From: Larimichthys crocea
Taxonomy: Eukaryota; Chordata; Actinopteri; Sciaenidae
Length of the DNA stretch: 64,000 nt
NCBI RefSeq assembly: GCF_000972845.2
Contig: NC_040028.1
Coordinates: 11,044,038 to 11,108,037, forward strand
Direction of reading: 5' to 3'
Under the pieces are notes generated by a model. It ran no database searches. It was not told the DNA's origin and worked only from the letters and a program-made list of their open reading frames with translations. Made by a program: the position numbers and the translations under genes. Shown piece after piece: positions 31,801 through 44,900 of the stretch. Position 1 is the first letter of the stretch. The number at the start of each line of letters is the position of its first letter.

Positions 31801-32492
31801 GTCTCCACACAAAGCCAAACTAGGCTGCAGGATTAGGGTGTCAAAGCAGACCCCTGCCCCCCACCTTCCCACATACCACTCTCACACACACACACTGTAC
31901 AAGAACTATGGAAGAGGCTTTGTTAGCCTGTTACAACACGTTTATACGAGTCGAGTTACAGAGCATGCAAGCCCTTAATTCACTGTGGAGAAGAAGCTTC
32001 CATACTGACACAGACAACCACAGCATTAGCGTTAATGCTTGCAACAACATTATAAAGACCACAGGTGACGAATTACAGAAGAAAAGTATTTTATATAAAG
32101 CTGCTGGATGGTGAACGTAACCACCTGGACATCCAGATCAAACCTGCCAGACAATATACCGGAACGGAACATTGTCTCAAAGCTCTAAGGGCTGTAATTG
32201 TACTGTAATTTCCACCTTGAAATCGCTTTGTGAACATTTGTGACTGTACGAGGGAAGGACAAGCTACGCTGGGTAAGATTAGGCTTTTTTTGTGATGAAG
32301 AGCTCTTTGATGTAGGAGTAAAACCTGCCCTGTCTTTAACTGGTTGGAGATGGAGCAGACCCAGCAGGCTTATCACCCCCAAAGTGTGTGTGCATATTAC
32401 TATTTCATTTTAAAAATTAGAGCCCTATTCACCCTATGGCAATAAGTTTCAATGAATAGCTGCATGTAATTAGGCTTAATTATTACTTGCCA

Positions 32493-32519
<27 letters not shown>
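32493..32519. repeat. (CA)n microsatellite
   Basis: Pure CA array followed by ATATACAC. Confidence 0.95.
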
Positions 32520-32526
<7 letters not shown>

Positions 32527-34094
32527 TAATGGACCTGCACAATTACACCAGCAAACACCCCCACACACAAAAAACAGATCATGTCCTCGGTTTCTAAAGC
32601 CTGAGATAAACAACACGTCACCTTGGACCGGTGGGTCAGGCACATTGTAATATGTCATATTCACATGTTAAACACCATAAACTGAGCAGGCAAAGGATAA
32701 AATCCCTTTACAATATAATAGAGGCCAATAGACAGGCCCTGCAGTAGGTACTATCGTTGTTGTAAACATTTAATAATTTGTCAATTAATGGATAAGCATC
32801 AAAAATATAATTGGCAACTACTTTGACAAGAATTGAGAATTTGACATTTTTCTTTATCTGTTGGTAAACTGAATATGTTTGGATTTTCATCTGGAAAATT
32901 ACTATGGGGACATTTTTCTTGAATTTCATTCATTATTTTATGTCATATTATAGTCCATGATAAAGCGATTAGCAGATTACACAACAGCAGTTTAACTAGG
33001 TTCAACTACGCCGACCTGGGCTTTCCATACAACGATAACTAACGGCAACAAATTCAGAAAAAAAGAGCATTGCACCATTTATAAATGTAGCATTCACCAA
33101 AACAGCATGTAATCCCCTTAAGGGCATAAAAAGCATAAGAGATCTTTTCAATTTCCTTCTTTCATTTTGACTAAAACTACAAAAACAACAAAAAATAAAT
33201 TGCTCGTGTGATTTTATGCATCTGTAGTGTTGAAGCTGAGTAGTGAACATATAATAAATCAAAGAAGAAAATAATTAGATTATTCAATAATCATAATGCT
33301 TGCATCCCTACTGATAGAAATTTTAACTTAACCTTAGATACACAGGTCATTACACGGGGACATCAGACATATAATGAAATGAACTGTTGAATAACTCAGA
33401 TATGTACTGTATAAATAATATACTCTGCTTAATGAAGGTTGTAGTTTTGTGTTGCTCTGGACTGCAACACTGCATTACATTGATTACTTATTATTACACA
33501 GAAATTCAATACGATTGCATCACACTGCATGAGGGTTTCTTTTTCAATAATATAGCAAAGAACAGACAGCATGACAGTAGACCTGGACCGGTTCCCATCA
33601 CGGTTTGATTCCAAATCCTTTTAAGCAACATACTGCTTGTAGATCTCAGCAGCACAGCACATTACCTTTCAACAGAGCCAAGAAATGTCATGAAACCTCA
33701 AGGCTATGCGAAATGTGAGACAACAGATTTATCATTTTGTGCAGCTCGAGTCATACTGAATGACATGAATGAACAGTGTACGATCATTTATATGACACAC
33801 ATCCTACTGGAAGGTTAAAGACAGTCAGGGTCGGGGAGGAAAAAGGGTAAGTGTTGCAGAAAAGAGGGGTTGATTGAAGACGACAAGGAGCTTGACATTG
33901 AGAGCCAGCTGGAGAAACGGGGGAGGGGGGGGGGGGCAGGCCAACTGGAGGAAGCTTTAGGGAGAATTTACAGAAAGGGGGGGAGCAGTGAGGAAAGAAA
34001 AGAGAGAGGAGGGAAAAAGGGTAAGGAATAAAAGAGGATATGATTAAAAGGTAATGACTTCCTCTTCCTTTCTCTAGACACACAGACACATGCT

Positions 34095-34095
<1 letters not shown>

Positions 34096-34136
<41 letters not shown>
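34096..34136. repeat. (AC)n microsatellite
   Basis: Pure AC array of about 41 bases. Confidence 0.95.
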
Positions 34137-34138
<2 letters not shown>

Positions 34139-34535
34139 TACACTGATATCCCTGATCCTAAAGCGCCTGGGCGTCACTCAGTCTCCATCCATCAACTCCT
34201 CCAATCACTCTGTCGCATCGCTTTTAATTAAGTAGTGCCAACGAATTAGAAGACAGAGCGAACCCTCCATTACCATTTTGCTAATACATAACCCCCTCAT
34301 CACATATTCACACATACACGCACGGCCCAAAATCCCCTATCCGTCCCCCAGGCTCTGAATGGCTGGTGAGCAGACAGACAGTGTGAATAATAAGACATTA
34401 GATGGAGCGCTGCCTTACTCAGGGGGCCCTGCAGCTGTGCACTGATTTGGGGAACAGACAAGAAGGGGTTGGAGGGGGGTGGCATAATTAACAGTCACAA
34501 ATAAACACTGACACTGTACGCACACACATCAAAGG

Positions 34536-34536
<1 letters not shown>

Positions 34537-34612
<76 letters not shown>
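34537..34612. repeat. (AC)n microsatellite, 76 bases
   Basis: AC array interrupted once by AT near 34575. Complementary to the TG array at 34944-35005. Confidence 0.97.
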
Positions 34613-34616
<4 letters not shown>

Positions 34617-34942
34617 AATGATTGCACATTCTCGCAAAGAGGCAGATGCTGATCATCTCAAGAGTAAACACTGAAGCGGAGGAATCAGATGAGGGATCAG
34701 GACATTGTGTCAAATGTGAAAGTGGTGGAGGAGTGTGACCTGATCTGTGTGTGTATATGTCTATCTTTATGAGGACCAATTAGTTTTAGACCTAGAATGA
34801 TAGCATTTTGGTCAGTAAGGGTTGTAAGGTTTCTGAGGTTAGACATTATGATGGTTAAAGGTTGAGATAACAGGCGAGGGAATACGCCGTGTTAAAGAGC
34901 GTTCTCACAAATATCCAGAAATAAGTGTGTGTTAATGGGTGA

Positions 34943-34943
<1 letters not shown>

Positions 34944-35005
<62 letters not shown>
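34944..35005. repeat. (TG)n microsatellite, 62 bases
   Basis: Uninterrupted TG array; inverse orientation to the array 330 bases to its left. Confidence 0.97.
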
Positions 35006-35006
<1 letters not shown>

Positions 35007-35148
35007 CTGGCTCCAGTCCAAACATACTCATCTCAATTCCATTCAGACACTTGATACCCAGGGTGAACTGAGCTTCACAGTAGCTGAGCGATGTGCTGGC
35101 TCTCAGCCAGAATTTTTCATCAACATGCATCTCACCTACGTGGATCTT

Positions 35149-35182
35149 AGCAAAAAAAAAGAAAAAAAAGAAAAAAAAAAGA
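35149..35182. repeat. A-rich tract
   Basis: Runs of A separated by single G. Confidence 0.9.
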
Positions 35183-37624
35183 ACAATAGGTGTAATCTGT
35201 AATACTGTTGACAAGGTCATATCATATACACAGCTTCGTTTCAGCGCATATGATGTCTTTCCCACATCAACTTTTGTTTTAAACCGGTGTGAGAGAGTCG
35301 GGAAACGTGGGAAGTGACAACGAGAGACTCTCTCTCTCATTGTTTAAGCCCTTTCATGTTGCTTATGTGTTAGTGTGTGTGCGTCTCTATAGAGCATGTA
35401 TGTGATTTGTGGAGCAAGACATCTGTGTGACAGGCGTGACCAGTATGGGAGCCTCGGAGTAGACATGAAACACAAGAATCCGTTCACAGCCAACAAGCAC
35501 TACTCTGCCTCCAGCTACACGGTGATGGACTAACTACTGTAGTCTAACATGCTTGGCTTACGAGTGCCAGCCTTACTGTACTCCCTGCTGGTTCAGTTAT
35601 TTGATGGCATGCCTACTGTATAAATCAGCTCTGCTGGTGGTGACAGCTTCCACCTCTCTCTCTCTGGAGCTGCAGAAGACCATGTGTGCTACTATCACTT
35701 GGCCAACACATCTGCACTAATGGTGTAAGCTACAGAGTGAATAAAGCTGCAGTGATCAGCACAAAAAGGCAATACTAGCGCTTAACTAGCCGCTAATGAA
35801 TAGCTGAGTCTAAAACTGGAGCTCCATCCAACTTATCCACAGTCAAAAAAACTGCTTCTTGTGTGTGTGTGTGTGTTTCGTGCAGTTCTCACAGAAAATA
35901 ATGAAATATCCAGCAATTATTATCACTAGAGCTAAAAGCAGCCTTTCACACGCCCACTCTTAAGTGAGATTTTTAGGGGGCTGACACCAGACTATGCACC
36001 AGTTTGCATGCATTGTGAGCAGTTTTGAGTAGAGAGAAATCAAGTCCAGCAAAGACAAACTCAGCTTCCTTCCATTCGAGGCATCACATCTCTACTCTCA
36101 AACTCAACGATCTAGTTTGTCTCAGTTCAAAGAGAGAGTCTAAAACACAGAGCGGCTCTCCCCGATGAGAAATCTTGTGCCATTGTCCAGATGCTATTCA
36201 AACATGCTCTGCCACACATGCTGCATGCAGTCCGACTGTTAAATAACCTGAGCAGGAAGCTAATGTTTTCACAGACCAAGCCTCTGATTGATATAGGAAT
36301 GAAAATGACATTGCATTTTTTGTTATAATTGCAGATTATCATTACTTTGTTTCTGCCCTCCTTATAAAAGCATACAGACTCAGTGACAACAACAATAACT
36401 CCAACTTAAACCTATTGCTCTAATGAAGAACTAACACTACAGTCTATGGCTACCACCTACTTGGCACAGGCAGCGTTTTCAGCATGTGGAGAGAAACCCT
36501 GCGTCCCTGGTGAGATATGACTGAGATGGTGTCCCATCTGAAGCCCCCAGCTCTGTGTGATCTGCTCGCTTCTCTGTACGATCTCAGATGTTGTGGTGAG
36601 ATTTATTGTCTTCTTCTTTGCCTGGTTATTACCATATGAATGACCATGTTTTCACCGGCCTGACACAGGCTTAGCCATTAAGCCCCTTGCATATACGCTC
36701 ACACATAAACACCTTTGCTATAAGCGAGGGACGGTGGGGTGGGAGAGAGCCGGGTGTTTTTGCATGAACACACAAAACAACTACACATGGACACCGTGGC
36801 AATCCAATTAAAAGGCTGCACAAATAGATACACTTAGTGGTATTATAGATGCAAGCTAACACCCCCAACTGAGCGAGTGTGTTTGTGCATCCATATCTAT
36901 ATGTCAGCGGCCAGGGCTAACCAGCCCTGCTCTCCAACAAGCCATACCGCAAAACCTTTTGTTCCTCGCCTGTGATTCATGACCGGGTCTTGGAGGGGAG
37001 CCCAGCATCAGTGGGTGATTACACGAAAGCGTGTGTGTGTGTGTGTGTGCGCGGCGTGCCTGTGTTTACCCTACACAAAACATACCACAGGCCCATTATT
37101 TCTTGTCAGCACTGCTAATGTAAAATTGTATGTTTCTAAATATACACAGCTCTTCTCTTGACAGAGAGCAAAGCACAGCTATACAGGTGAGAGAGGGTCA
37201 ACAGCGGCGTCAGTGCAGGTCAACAGAACACGCAGGTGGATACACAATGTAGAACAAATGTGCTCAAACACAAATATGCAGCTTACACCTGCGATGGAGT
37301 CTGCAAGGCGCGATGCAAGAGTCAAACTGAATGGTGACAGCACTGTTGGCAAACAGCAACGTTATCTAGCAGCTACGAAATATGTTGCGTTTATTCTAAT
37401 TTAAAATTGAACTTGTTATCATTTGTATAATGTTTTAAAGCACATTGAGGACCTGAATATCCTAGAACTGGAAATAAAAGCTGCAACTAGTTATTTTTGT
37501 TGACTTCATTGAATCAGAAATGCTACAAGGTTTTCACTCAGTGATATGGATTACATTTAGACAGCAGGTCTGAGGTATCTAGCTGTATTTTGCTTACTAA
37601 AAATGGCCCACTATGATTCGGTGT

Positions 37625-37625
<1 letters not shown>

Positions 37626-37661
<36 letters not shown>
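37626..37661. repeat. (CA)n microsatellite
   Basis: Pure CA array of 36 bases. Confidence 0.95.
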
Positions 37662-37664
<3 letters not shown>

Positions 37665-37836
37665 GGACAGGCTGATCACACCAGGCTCTGGACAGGATGA
37701 ACACAAGCCTCACCTCCCCTCAAACGCCATCTGTTCCTCTCATGCCATTTCCCTTCCTCCCTGGATCACAAACACACCGTTCCAACACCTGAAAATACAC
37801 ACTGGACCAGTGCGCGTGGGTCTCTATAGCTACATT

Positions 37837-38149
37837 TGGGCTGTTGTGGCTCAGAGGCAGAGCGGGTCGTCCACCAATCAGATGATCGGCTCCTCCGGTC
37901 TGCATGTCGAAGTGTCCTTGGGCAAGATGCTGAACCCCAAATTGGTCCCGAAGGCTGTGCCATCGGTGTGTGAATACATATAAATGCTTAGCTCCTGAAA
38001 CTGATGAGCAGTTGGCACCTTGCAGGTAGCCATTGCCATCAGTGTATGAATGTGTGTGAATGGGGTGAATGAGATATGTAGTGTAAAGCGCTTTGAGTGG
38101 TCGGAAGACTAGAAAGGCGCTATATAAGTACAGTCCATTTACCATTTAC
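37837..38149 (+). mobile_element. tRNA-headed SINE, copy 1
   Basis: Starts with a tRNA-like head bearing an A-box-like TGGCTCAGAGG. It continues through CTGCATGTCGAAGTGTCCTT, GGCAAGATGCTGAACCCC and TGCCATCGGTGTGTGAATAC, and ends AAAGCGCTTTGAGTGGTCGG ... GCGCTATATAAGTACAG ... CCATTTACCATTTAC. The second copy is at 54271-54580. The B box is damaged: the expected GGTTCGATCCC is replaced by ATGATC. The tail resembles RTE-type LINE ends, the likely partner (inference). No clear target duplication. Confidence 0.8.
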
Positions 38150-38950
38150 ATGTATAACTAGTTGTTGTATGTGAATCAAACTGGAAAATCAACCCTGTAC
38201 TGTTTTTTAACTACCATGGTGTCTACAGAAACATATCCACAATTTAAAAATTGTAAAGCTTGCATCAGTGTCACTCACTTTCCCTGGTTTCCATGTTTCT
38301 GTCCTACTTAATTCTTACTTTATTCTTTCACTGCCAGAAAGAGACATAACAATGGAGTGCTAATAAACATAAAATTGATGAGGACATTTAGATTAAAATA
38401 GCCCCGCTGCTATCATTGACAACCAAGCTGCAGAATCCTTAAAAAGGGCTTTGCCACTACATATGTACATACAAACTCTCAGTCTCATGTATGTACGTGA
38501 TTGTTCATTTATTATTCAGCAGCGTGGCACTTTCGATTTGTCTGCCACACAACCAGCTGAACTGTGCTCCTCCGGCTGCACCCAAGCAATTAAGTGAAGC
38601 AGTGATAGGGCTCTCAAGGCCGCACAGAAGCCTTTTAAATTTTAACACTCGTAGCTCACAACACTGCCCTGGCTCTTGTTAACAAGACGACGGCTGGCTG
38701 GAACATCTGGTTGTCCTCACACAAGATATTTATTACTGGAGGAGAAGAATAAAATTTTGCTGTACATATACTGACAGCCAGCACAGTAGTTAAGCAGAAG
38801 AATTTGGACTGATTTGTTGAGACATGGCTTACTAATTTCTTGAGAGAGACGGCTCATTAAAGTCAGTCTCATCTGAGAATCCACACACACACACACTACT
38901 AGACTCAGTACCCTGCTGTGATAAACCCACTAATACAACACAATCATTTA

Positions 38951-38974
38951 CACTCACACACACACACACACACA
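38951..38974. repeat. (CA)n microsatellite
   Basis: Pure CA array of about 24 bases. Confidence 0.9.
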
Positions 38975-41900
38975 GAGTGTATGCCACACAAACTTTTAAA
39001 CTATACAGACACAGATCTACTCACCTTAACTCACACACACACAGTGAGCAGTACATTAATGAGAGCAGAGGTAGGATGAGGAGAGAGTCCAGCTGGACTC
39101 ACATGTGCAGAGCTCCTGTTCTAATTAGTCCATTAGTCAGTGGCACAGCAACCACAACTGCTACCACACGCACATACACACTCTAAACACACACTTTTAA
39201 ACATATTCATGCCGTACCTATTATCTGCCACATATCTGCCCCTGAGCTACAATCAACATGACACACTAATTCTGCTGTGATAAACTGATACTCCACACAA
39301 CTGGATAACAGTGGGAATAGCGCTTCTGTCCGGCTTATCGTGTTACACGATAGCATCTCTCAACCCAACCCCGACGGAGCGCATGCTGACGGTGAAACAG
39401 AGGAGGGCTTTTGTCTCATCTGTCCAACAGAGGGTGCTAGAGCGATGTGTGTAGCCTGAAAGCTCCCAAACCATCACCTCTCTTTCCGTCCTTTATCTCA
39501 TCTAGTCTTGTCTCTTCTGTCCTCTTCCTGTCCTCTGCCTTCTTCCTCCTATCAGTCTCTGCACACACAGTCACACAGAACTATATATAGATACATCTGA
39601 ATGGAGTTTCCCCACTGGAGTGTATGTTTGTGTTACACGTCATCCTGTTTGTCCAGTCACTTGCATGAAAAAAGAAAAAATAAGAATCATTTTTTCGGTA
39701 AACTCTCATTCATAACATCCCATTACACCATTATTTTAGACTATTAACAGCGTAACTCCACTATGGCCTGTGGCAGCTCTGGGCTCTGTAACGAGTGTGT
39801 GAGACACACTGTGTCTGAGCACCAGCAGCTTGCAGACAGAGGCTGACACTGTCGTGTATGGATTGACAGATTGAGCTACAGTATGGAGGTAAATCCTGGC
39901 TTCAAAATGTGTGTGTGTGTGTGAGTGAAAGAGAGAGAGAGGGGAAACTGACAGCACTTAGCCTGTGCTCATCTATCACAGTGGTTGTGTGAGTGTGTTT
40001 TCTAATGAGTGTGCTCTTAATGAGGCTGAGCTCTGTGTGATCAGCTCTCTTCAACAAAAGGCCAAGCTATAAAAACACAATCGCTTTACCTCCGCGGCGG
40101 CACAAGCAAAGAGCGACTCTTGCACAAAGTATGAAGCTCTTGACCCGCCCAGGCAAGTAGCACGCCTTATCTTATTATCCATATGGGTTTATGTTTACAC
40201 CGGTGTGTTTACAGCTGGGCTGCACTGTGAGTACTGAAATGGTGAGCTCTATTATTTTAAAGAGATATAATCTATTAATCTGTCTGTAATCTGATGCAGG
40301 CAGAGAACAGATACCTCATTTAAGCTGCACGAGCCTTTCAATTTTCTGTGAACACATCTTCCTAACGATCTATGATTGTTTTTGCAATTGTGCATTGTTT
40401 ATTTGGATCAATGAGCAAATATGTGAAGTATCCGGACATATTTTTGTTTTGTTTGATGGAGTCCAACATTGATTGTAACACTAATACGATACACCTTTGG
40501 CAACTGGAGCAGCTACTGATCTCAAAGGCAGTTAAGCACCTCACTAAAAATGAGCCATGTCCCTTTATGCGCAACCGGAGTGCTGAGAATGCAGATGTGG
40601 GCCACTGCAGACAGAGGAGAGAGAAGGAGGGAGGGAGAGAGGGAAGGAGGATAAGAGAGGGGGTTAGGGAGGGACGCAAAGGTGAGTGACAGCTCCTTAT
40701 TCTACCTATGAGAGAGCGATGCCAGCCTGCGACCTACCCTCAAAATGATAATCCAAGTGCACAGCTCCCTTCAGGCACACTGGACATTTACCTTCTACCC
40801 TTGACTGAAGGTCAACACTGACTGAACAGAGCCAAGAGCAAAGGGGCATGTGTGTGTGTGTGTGTGTAGATCTACTGTACCTGTGTTAATGTCCATGTGT
40901 TAGAATGTGTGTGTGTCTCTCCGTCCTGCAGGACTATGTCCTCTTGACTGTATTGTCTTAATAGAGCAGAGTGAAGGGTGCAGCCCTGACCTGACAGGAG
41001 CAGGGGCCCCATCGCTGGTGAGTCATCAACTAGATAACTTTCTACAAACAACTAGACAAAAAAGGAACCGTACTGATACTTTGATGTATCAGTATGGGGC
41101 TATTTTTAAAGAATACATACATCTGATAAACAAGTGTGCGTGCTGTTCTCTATATTAAGCTGTACTTGACTGAATTCAACTGTAAGAGCGGACTATTTTT
41201 ACTTCAAAACGGCCCCTTTCTTATGCTCATGCAAAGCATGACAGTAGCAGAACAGGAATTTGATAATAGAGGCATGTCGTTGTAAAGTCCCATGGTTAAG
41301 CCTGCCACACAATCCCAACTGAAGGGAGATATTATGTGGTACAAAGTGCAGCGGCTATTAAAATAGATGCCATTCAGTGCCTCTCAGTGCTGCCTGTCTT
41401 GTATATACATATATTTTTACGCTTTGACAACTGGCTTTATGGCGTTTCCTGGAAAATAGGAAGCTCTTCTAAAAATAGTTGTGAAGATGGAAACTAAGAA
41501 ACCGAAAGAAGAAATGTCATCACAGATTATAGCTTTGTTGTCAGTCCTTCACTCCCATGCAACCTAACAATGCCGACTATACATTTCACCACTGTTTGTC
41601 CAAACATTCCACCAAGTATGACATAATTCCTTAACATGGGTCTTTACTTTTTCCAAACTTGCTGCGCCAGATAAGGTGCAGTGTGTTTCCACGCTGCTCT
41701 GAATCCTCCCCTGAGGGTACCTGGCCTTGGCATGAAGCCCGCCTGCCTGCCTAGTCGGCCGCCCGAGTAAAGTAAATGACTGCTAGAGCACAAGAGGGGG
41801 AGATATGCCTTTGATGTCTCTGGGCTGGTGGGATTCACATGAAGAGAGATGGAGGGTGAGCAAAAAAAAAAAAAAGGAGGGAGGGAATGAACAGGAAAGG

Positions 41901-44900
41901 GAAGAGGCGCTCGGAGATAGAGGACGAAGGCGAAGAGGGAGAAAACGCAGTAAAGGGGAAAGATATTGATTGAACAATGGAGAGAAGAGAGAGAATACAA
42001 ATAAAGGAAGAGATGGATTGAGGAGGTTGACAGGAGAAAAAAGAGGAGGGGGCATGTACTTTGAAGTTATGAGCCGAGCAAAGACCTGCCCTCCCTAGAG
42101 TGACGCCAGGGGAGGGTCGGAGCCTGCATCGTAAAGCGTGGACGGCTGGAGGAAAAGGGAAAGGTGATGAATCATGATGAGCTGGATAAGAGCTATAGTG
42201 GACTTCTTTCAGCCTCTATATAGTTTGTCTCTGTGCTACATGTTTTATCTGTCAAATGACATGAAACAGGGCAGCAGGGACTGTGGCAAAAACCTGAGGA
42301 ACTTTGTTCTTTGATGTCTTTATTGCCATTCAGTTACTTCAGTGACTTGTCTGCATTAAGACTGCTCTCCCTTTTTTTTTTCTCTCTTTCCTTTCCAGAC
42401 TTTGGCAGCATGTGAGTCCCTCTGTCTGATTCAGCCGGGCCAGCAGTGGTGATTTAAAGCAAGGCTTTCAGCATCTGCAGCGCTAAGTCCAGAGTGCCCC
42501 GCTGTCCAAGATTGTCCGTCCCAAGCAAAGGTCACCATGGTGACAGCAGTAGTGCTCTCTCTCAAGGGTCGTCTGACCCTGAGGAGTGAATGTAATGAAA
42601 AAGATTGATTGTTCGATTTTCACTCAAAGAATAACTCTAAATTTAGAGAAACTAGGCCAAACAAATGCAGTTTTTCCTTTGCATGCTGTAAATTTACTCC
42701 ACTGTGCATTGCTGAACTCCAAGACAAACAAATTTGTCCCAAAAAAGGAAAGAAAAATAGCCATGAATTCTTAAAACATAAGAAATCTGACTGTAGGAGA
42801 AGAAGGATGTGCTTTAAGGGAAAATAAAAAGACGCAGCCATGACAGATAGGCTGATGGAAAATGACAGACATGAGAGAGGGAGTTGGGGGGCGAGTAGAA
42901 AGAGCAGTTTATAGGATAGAGAGACCACTTTATCTTTCCTTCACACTCCGTGGCCTCCCTTACAGTTGCCAGACACTTCCTGTTCCATTGTGCGAAACAC
43001 TGGCTGTACGTACAGGAAGTGGGCTCTTTGTTTCCTTTCTCCTTCCTGTTGGCGTCGAGCACAGCGAAAAGAAGAATGTGTGTGGATCTGGAAGGGGGGT
43101 GACAACACATGCTGTTGTTTGCAAGTAACCAGGAAGGAACTCCTGAAGACCTTTGAACTTGAACACAAACACACAGACACACGAGCAGAGTTGGAGGGAG
43201 GTGGGTTGTACTTCAAACGTAAAGAGAGCGCAGATGGGGCGATACATGATACTTAACATACAGACATTTAACGCAGCTGCATGCCAAATGTTAAAGCTCA
43301 TGTGATTAGACACCTGATCCTTTCTGTTTAATTGATCGGTTTCATGACTCATCAGGGAATGGAATAAATCATCGATGGCAGGCTCTCAGCTACAACATAT
43401 GTCACGTCAGCCGAGTCTATTTGCCACTCTTTATTGATTAAAAGGCCTACACAATAGCCTCCAGAAATGTGCGGCTCTTTTTGGCTTGAAATATCCCATC
43501 CGTCCTCCACTTAATCTACCCTGCATGGCTGATAGCCAAGTAAAGAGGGAATTTATCACGACGCTCCATCAAAAAGATTAAAAGCTAAATTTATGGCCCC
43601 AAATCTTTTGGTGTGTTATTTCAGGCACAGTAACGACACACTGCGATGCTCAGATCAAAGATGTAACCTACTTCCTTCTTCAGGGTAAATGAGGTTATTA
43701 GATCCTGTTAATAAGCTATAGATATCGCTCGATAGTCTGTCGCATATCAGTAATAGGATTTTAAATTTCCCTCTCGTGTCACATTTAAAAGGATATTTTA
43801 AAACAGAAAACTCAATTCAGCTTAGAGTCTGGAATCTAATGCAATTTTTTTTAAAGAATCGCTTTGATTTCTGTGTAATTTCACGCTTTTGAACTGTGTT
43901 TACATGTTTTTTGATGATATCACTGTCAACAATCAGCAAATTGAGAACTTTAACAGGCTGCAAAGTAAAAAATATCATACGTGTATTAACAATATGCTGC
44001 ATTTTCACGATTATCTTGTTTTTGTTTGACTGTTCTGTTAAGTCTCATCATAGTATTTTTTCTATTCCTCAACATGTTGTTCGTCACCGCTGTAATGACC
44101 CACTTTCATTTTGATTCTTTGAGATTGCTTTGCATTCAACCGCGTGGAGGCTGTTTGCAGTTTCGGTTTTGCAAGTCACATTCAAATCTGCATAATTGAA
44201 ATAAATAAAAGCAGAGAGAAAGGTCGACATGCTGCCAACGGCAAATACCCAGTAAAACTAGTTTCACTGGCCAGACAGGTCAGAGGAGAAGGAAACGGAG
44301 AGATGAGGACAGTGAGGAAAAAAGGAGCAGGGAGGCAGGCAGGCACGGGAGCAGCTGTCGGAAAGATTGATTTAAGGAGAGCAGAGTAACGACAGCTCGG
44401 CATCATCCAATCAGACCCCGGTTTCACAAGGCTGACAGAGCGGGGCAAGAGGGTGCGTTTGTCGGGATGGTAAATTCTCTGAGGGAAGAAATAAAGGGAA
44501 ACAGAAGAGAAAGGCGAGAGCTAACAGGCAGTGTGAAGAAAACCTGCGGTGTTGTTGGGCTGTCAGATGTCACAGTGAGTGTGAAGATCAGTCACGTCTG
44601 CAAGTAGAAATAAGAATAATGGAGGATACAGGAGGGGGAAGATTTAGACCTAGGCTCCTCAAGTCAATTTCATCCACCATGCTAAGACGCTGGCATTTAG
44701 CAACTACAATTCTTATCCCGTTCACCTTCTTAAAAATGTTGAAGCAAATTCAGTGGCAATGCATCCAATAACTGGGAAAAGTTGGGATAACCAAAGTCTG
44801 CAGGATTCATCTTCAGAGGAGCATGAAATGGAAATCCAGCTGATATTCAGCATTGTGGGGCCTTTTTTTTTTGAGTTTACAACTTCAAATGTCATATTTT

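Larger units (their letters stand above)
25966..34095 (-). other. dip2a intron 1, proximal segment
   Basis: Non-coding as far as I can see. It contains microsatellites, a CpG-rich patch near 28130-28360, small duplications near 29885-29926, a palindrome at 29503-29537 and a pyrimidine-rich stretch at 31598-31800. Confidence 0.75.
34137..37836 (-). other. dip2a intron 1, microsatellite-rich segment
   Basis: Carries four of the longest CA/TG arrays in the window together with the preceding one; no coding exon recognised. Confidence 0.75.

Noticed and set aside
31598..31978. 125-codon proline/serine-rich plus-strand frame
   Set aside because: Low-complexity pyrimidine tract; both strands are open for composition reasons.
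34855..35340. 161-codon minus-strand open frame including a His-Thr repeat
   Set aside because: Produced by translating the (TG)n array and an A-rich tract; not a gene.
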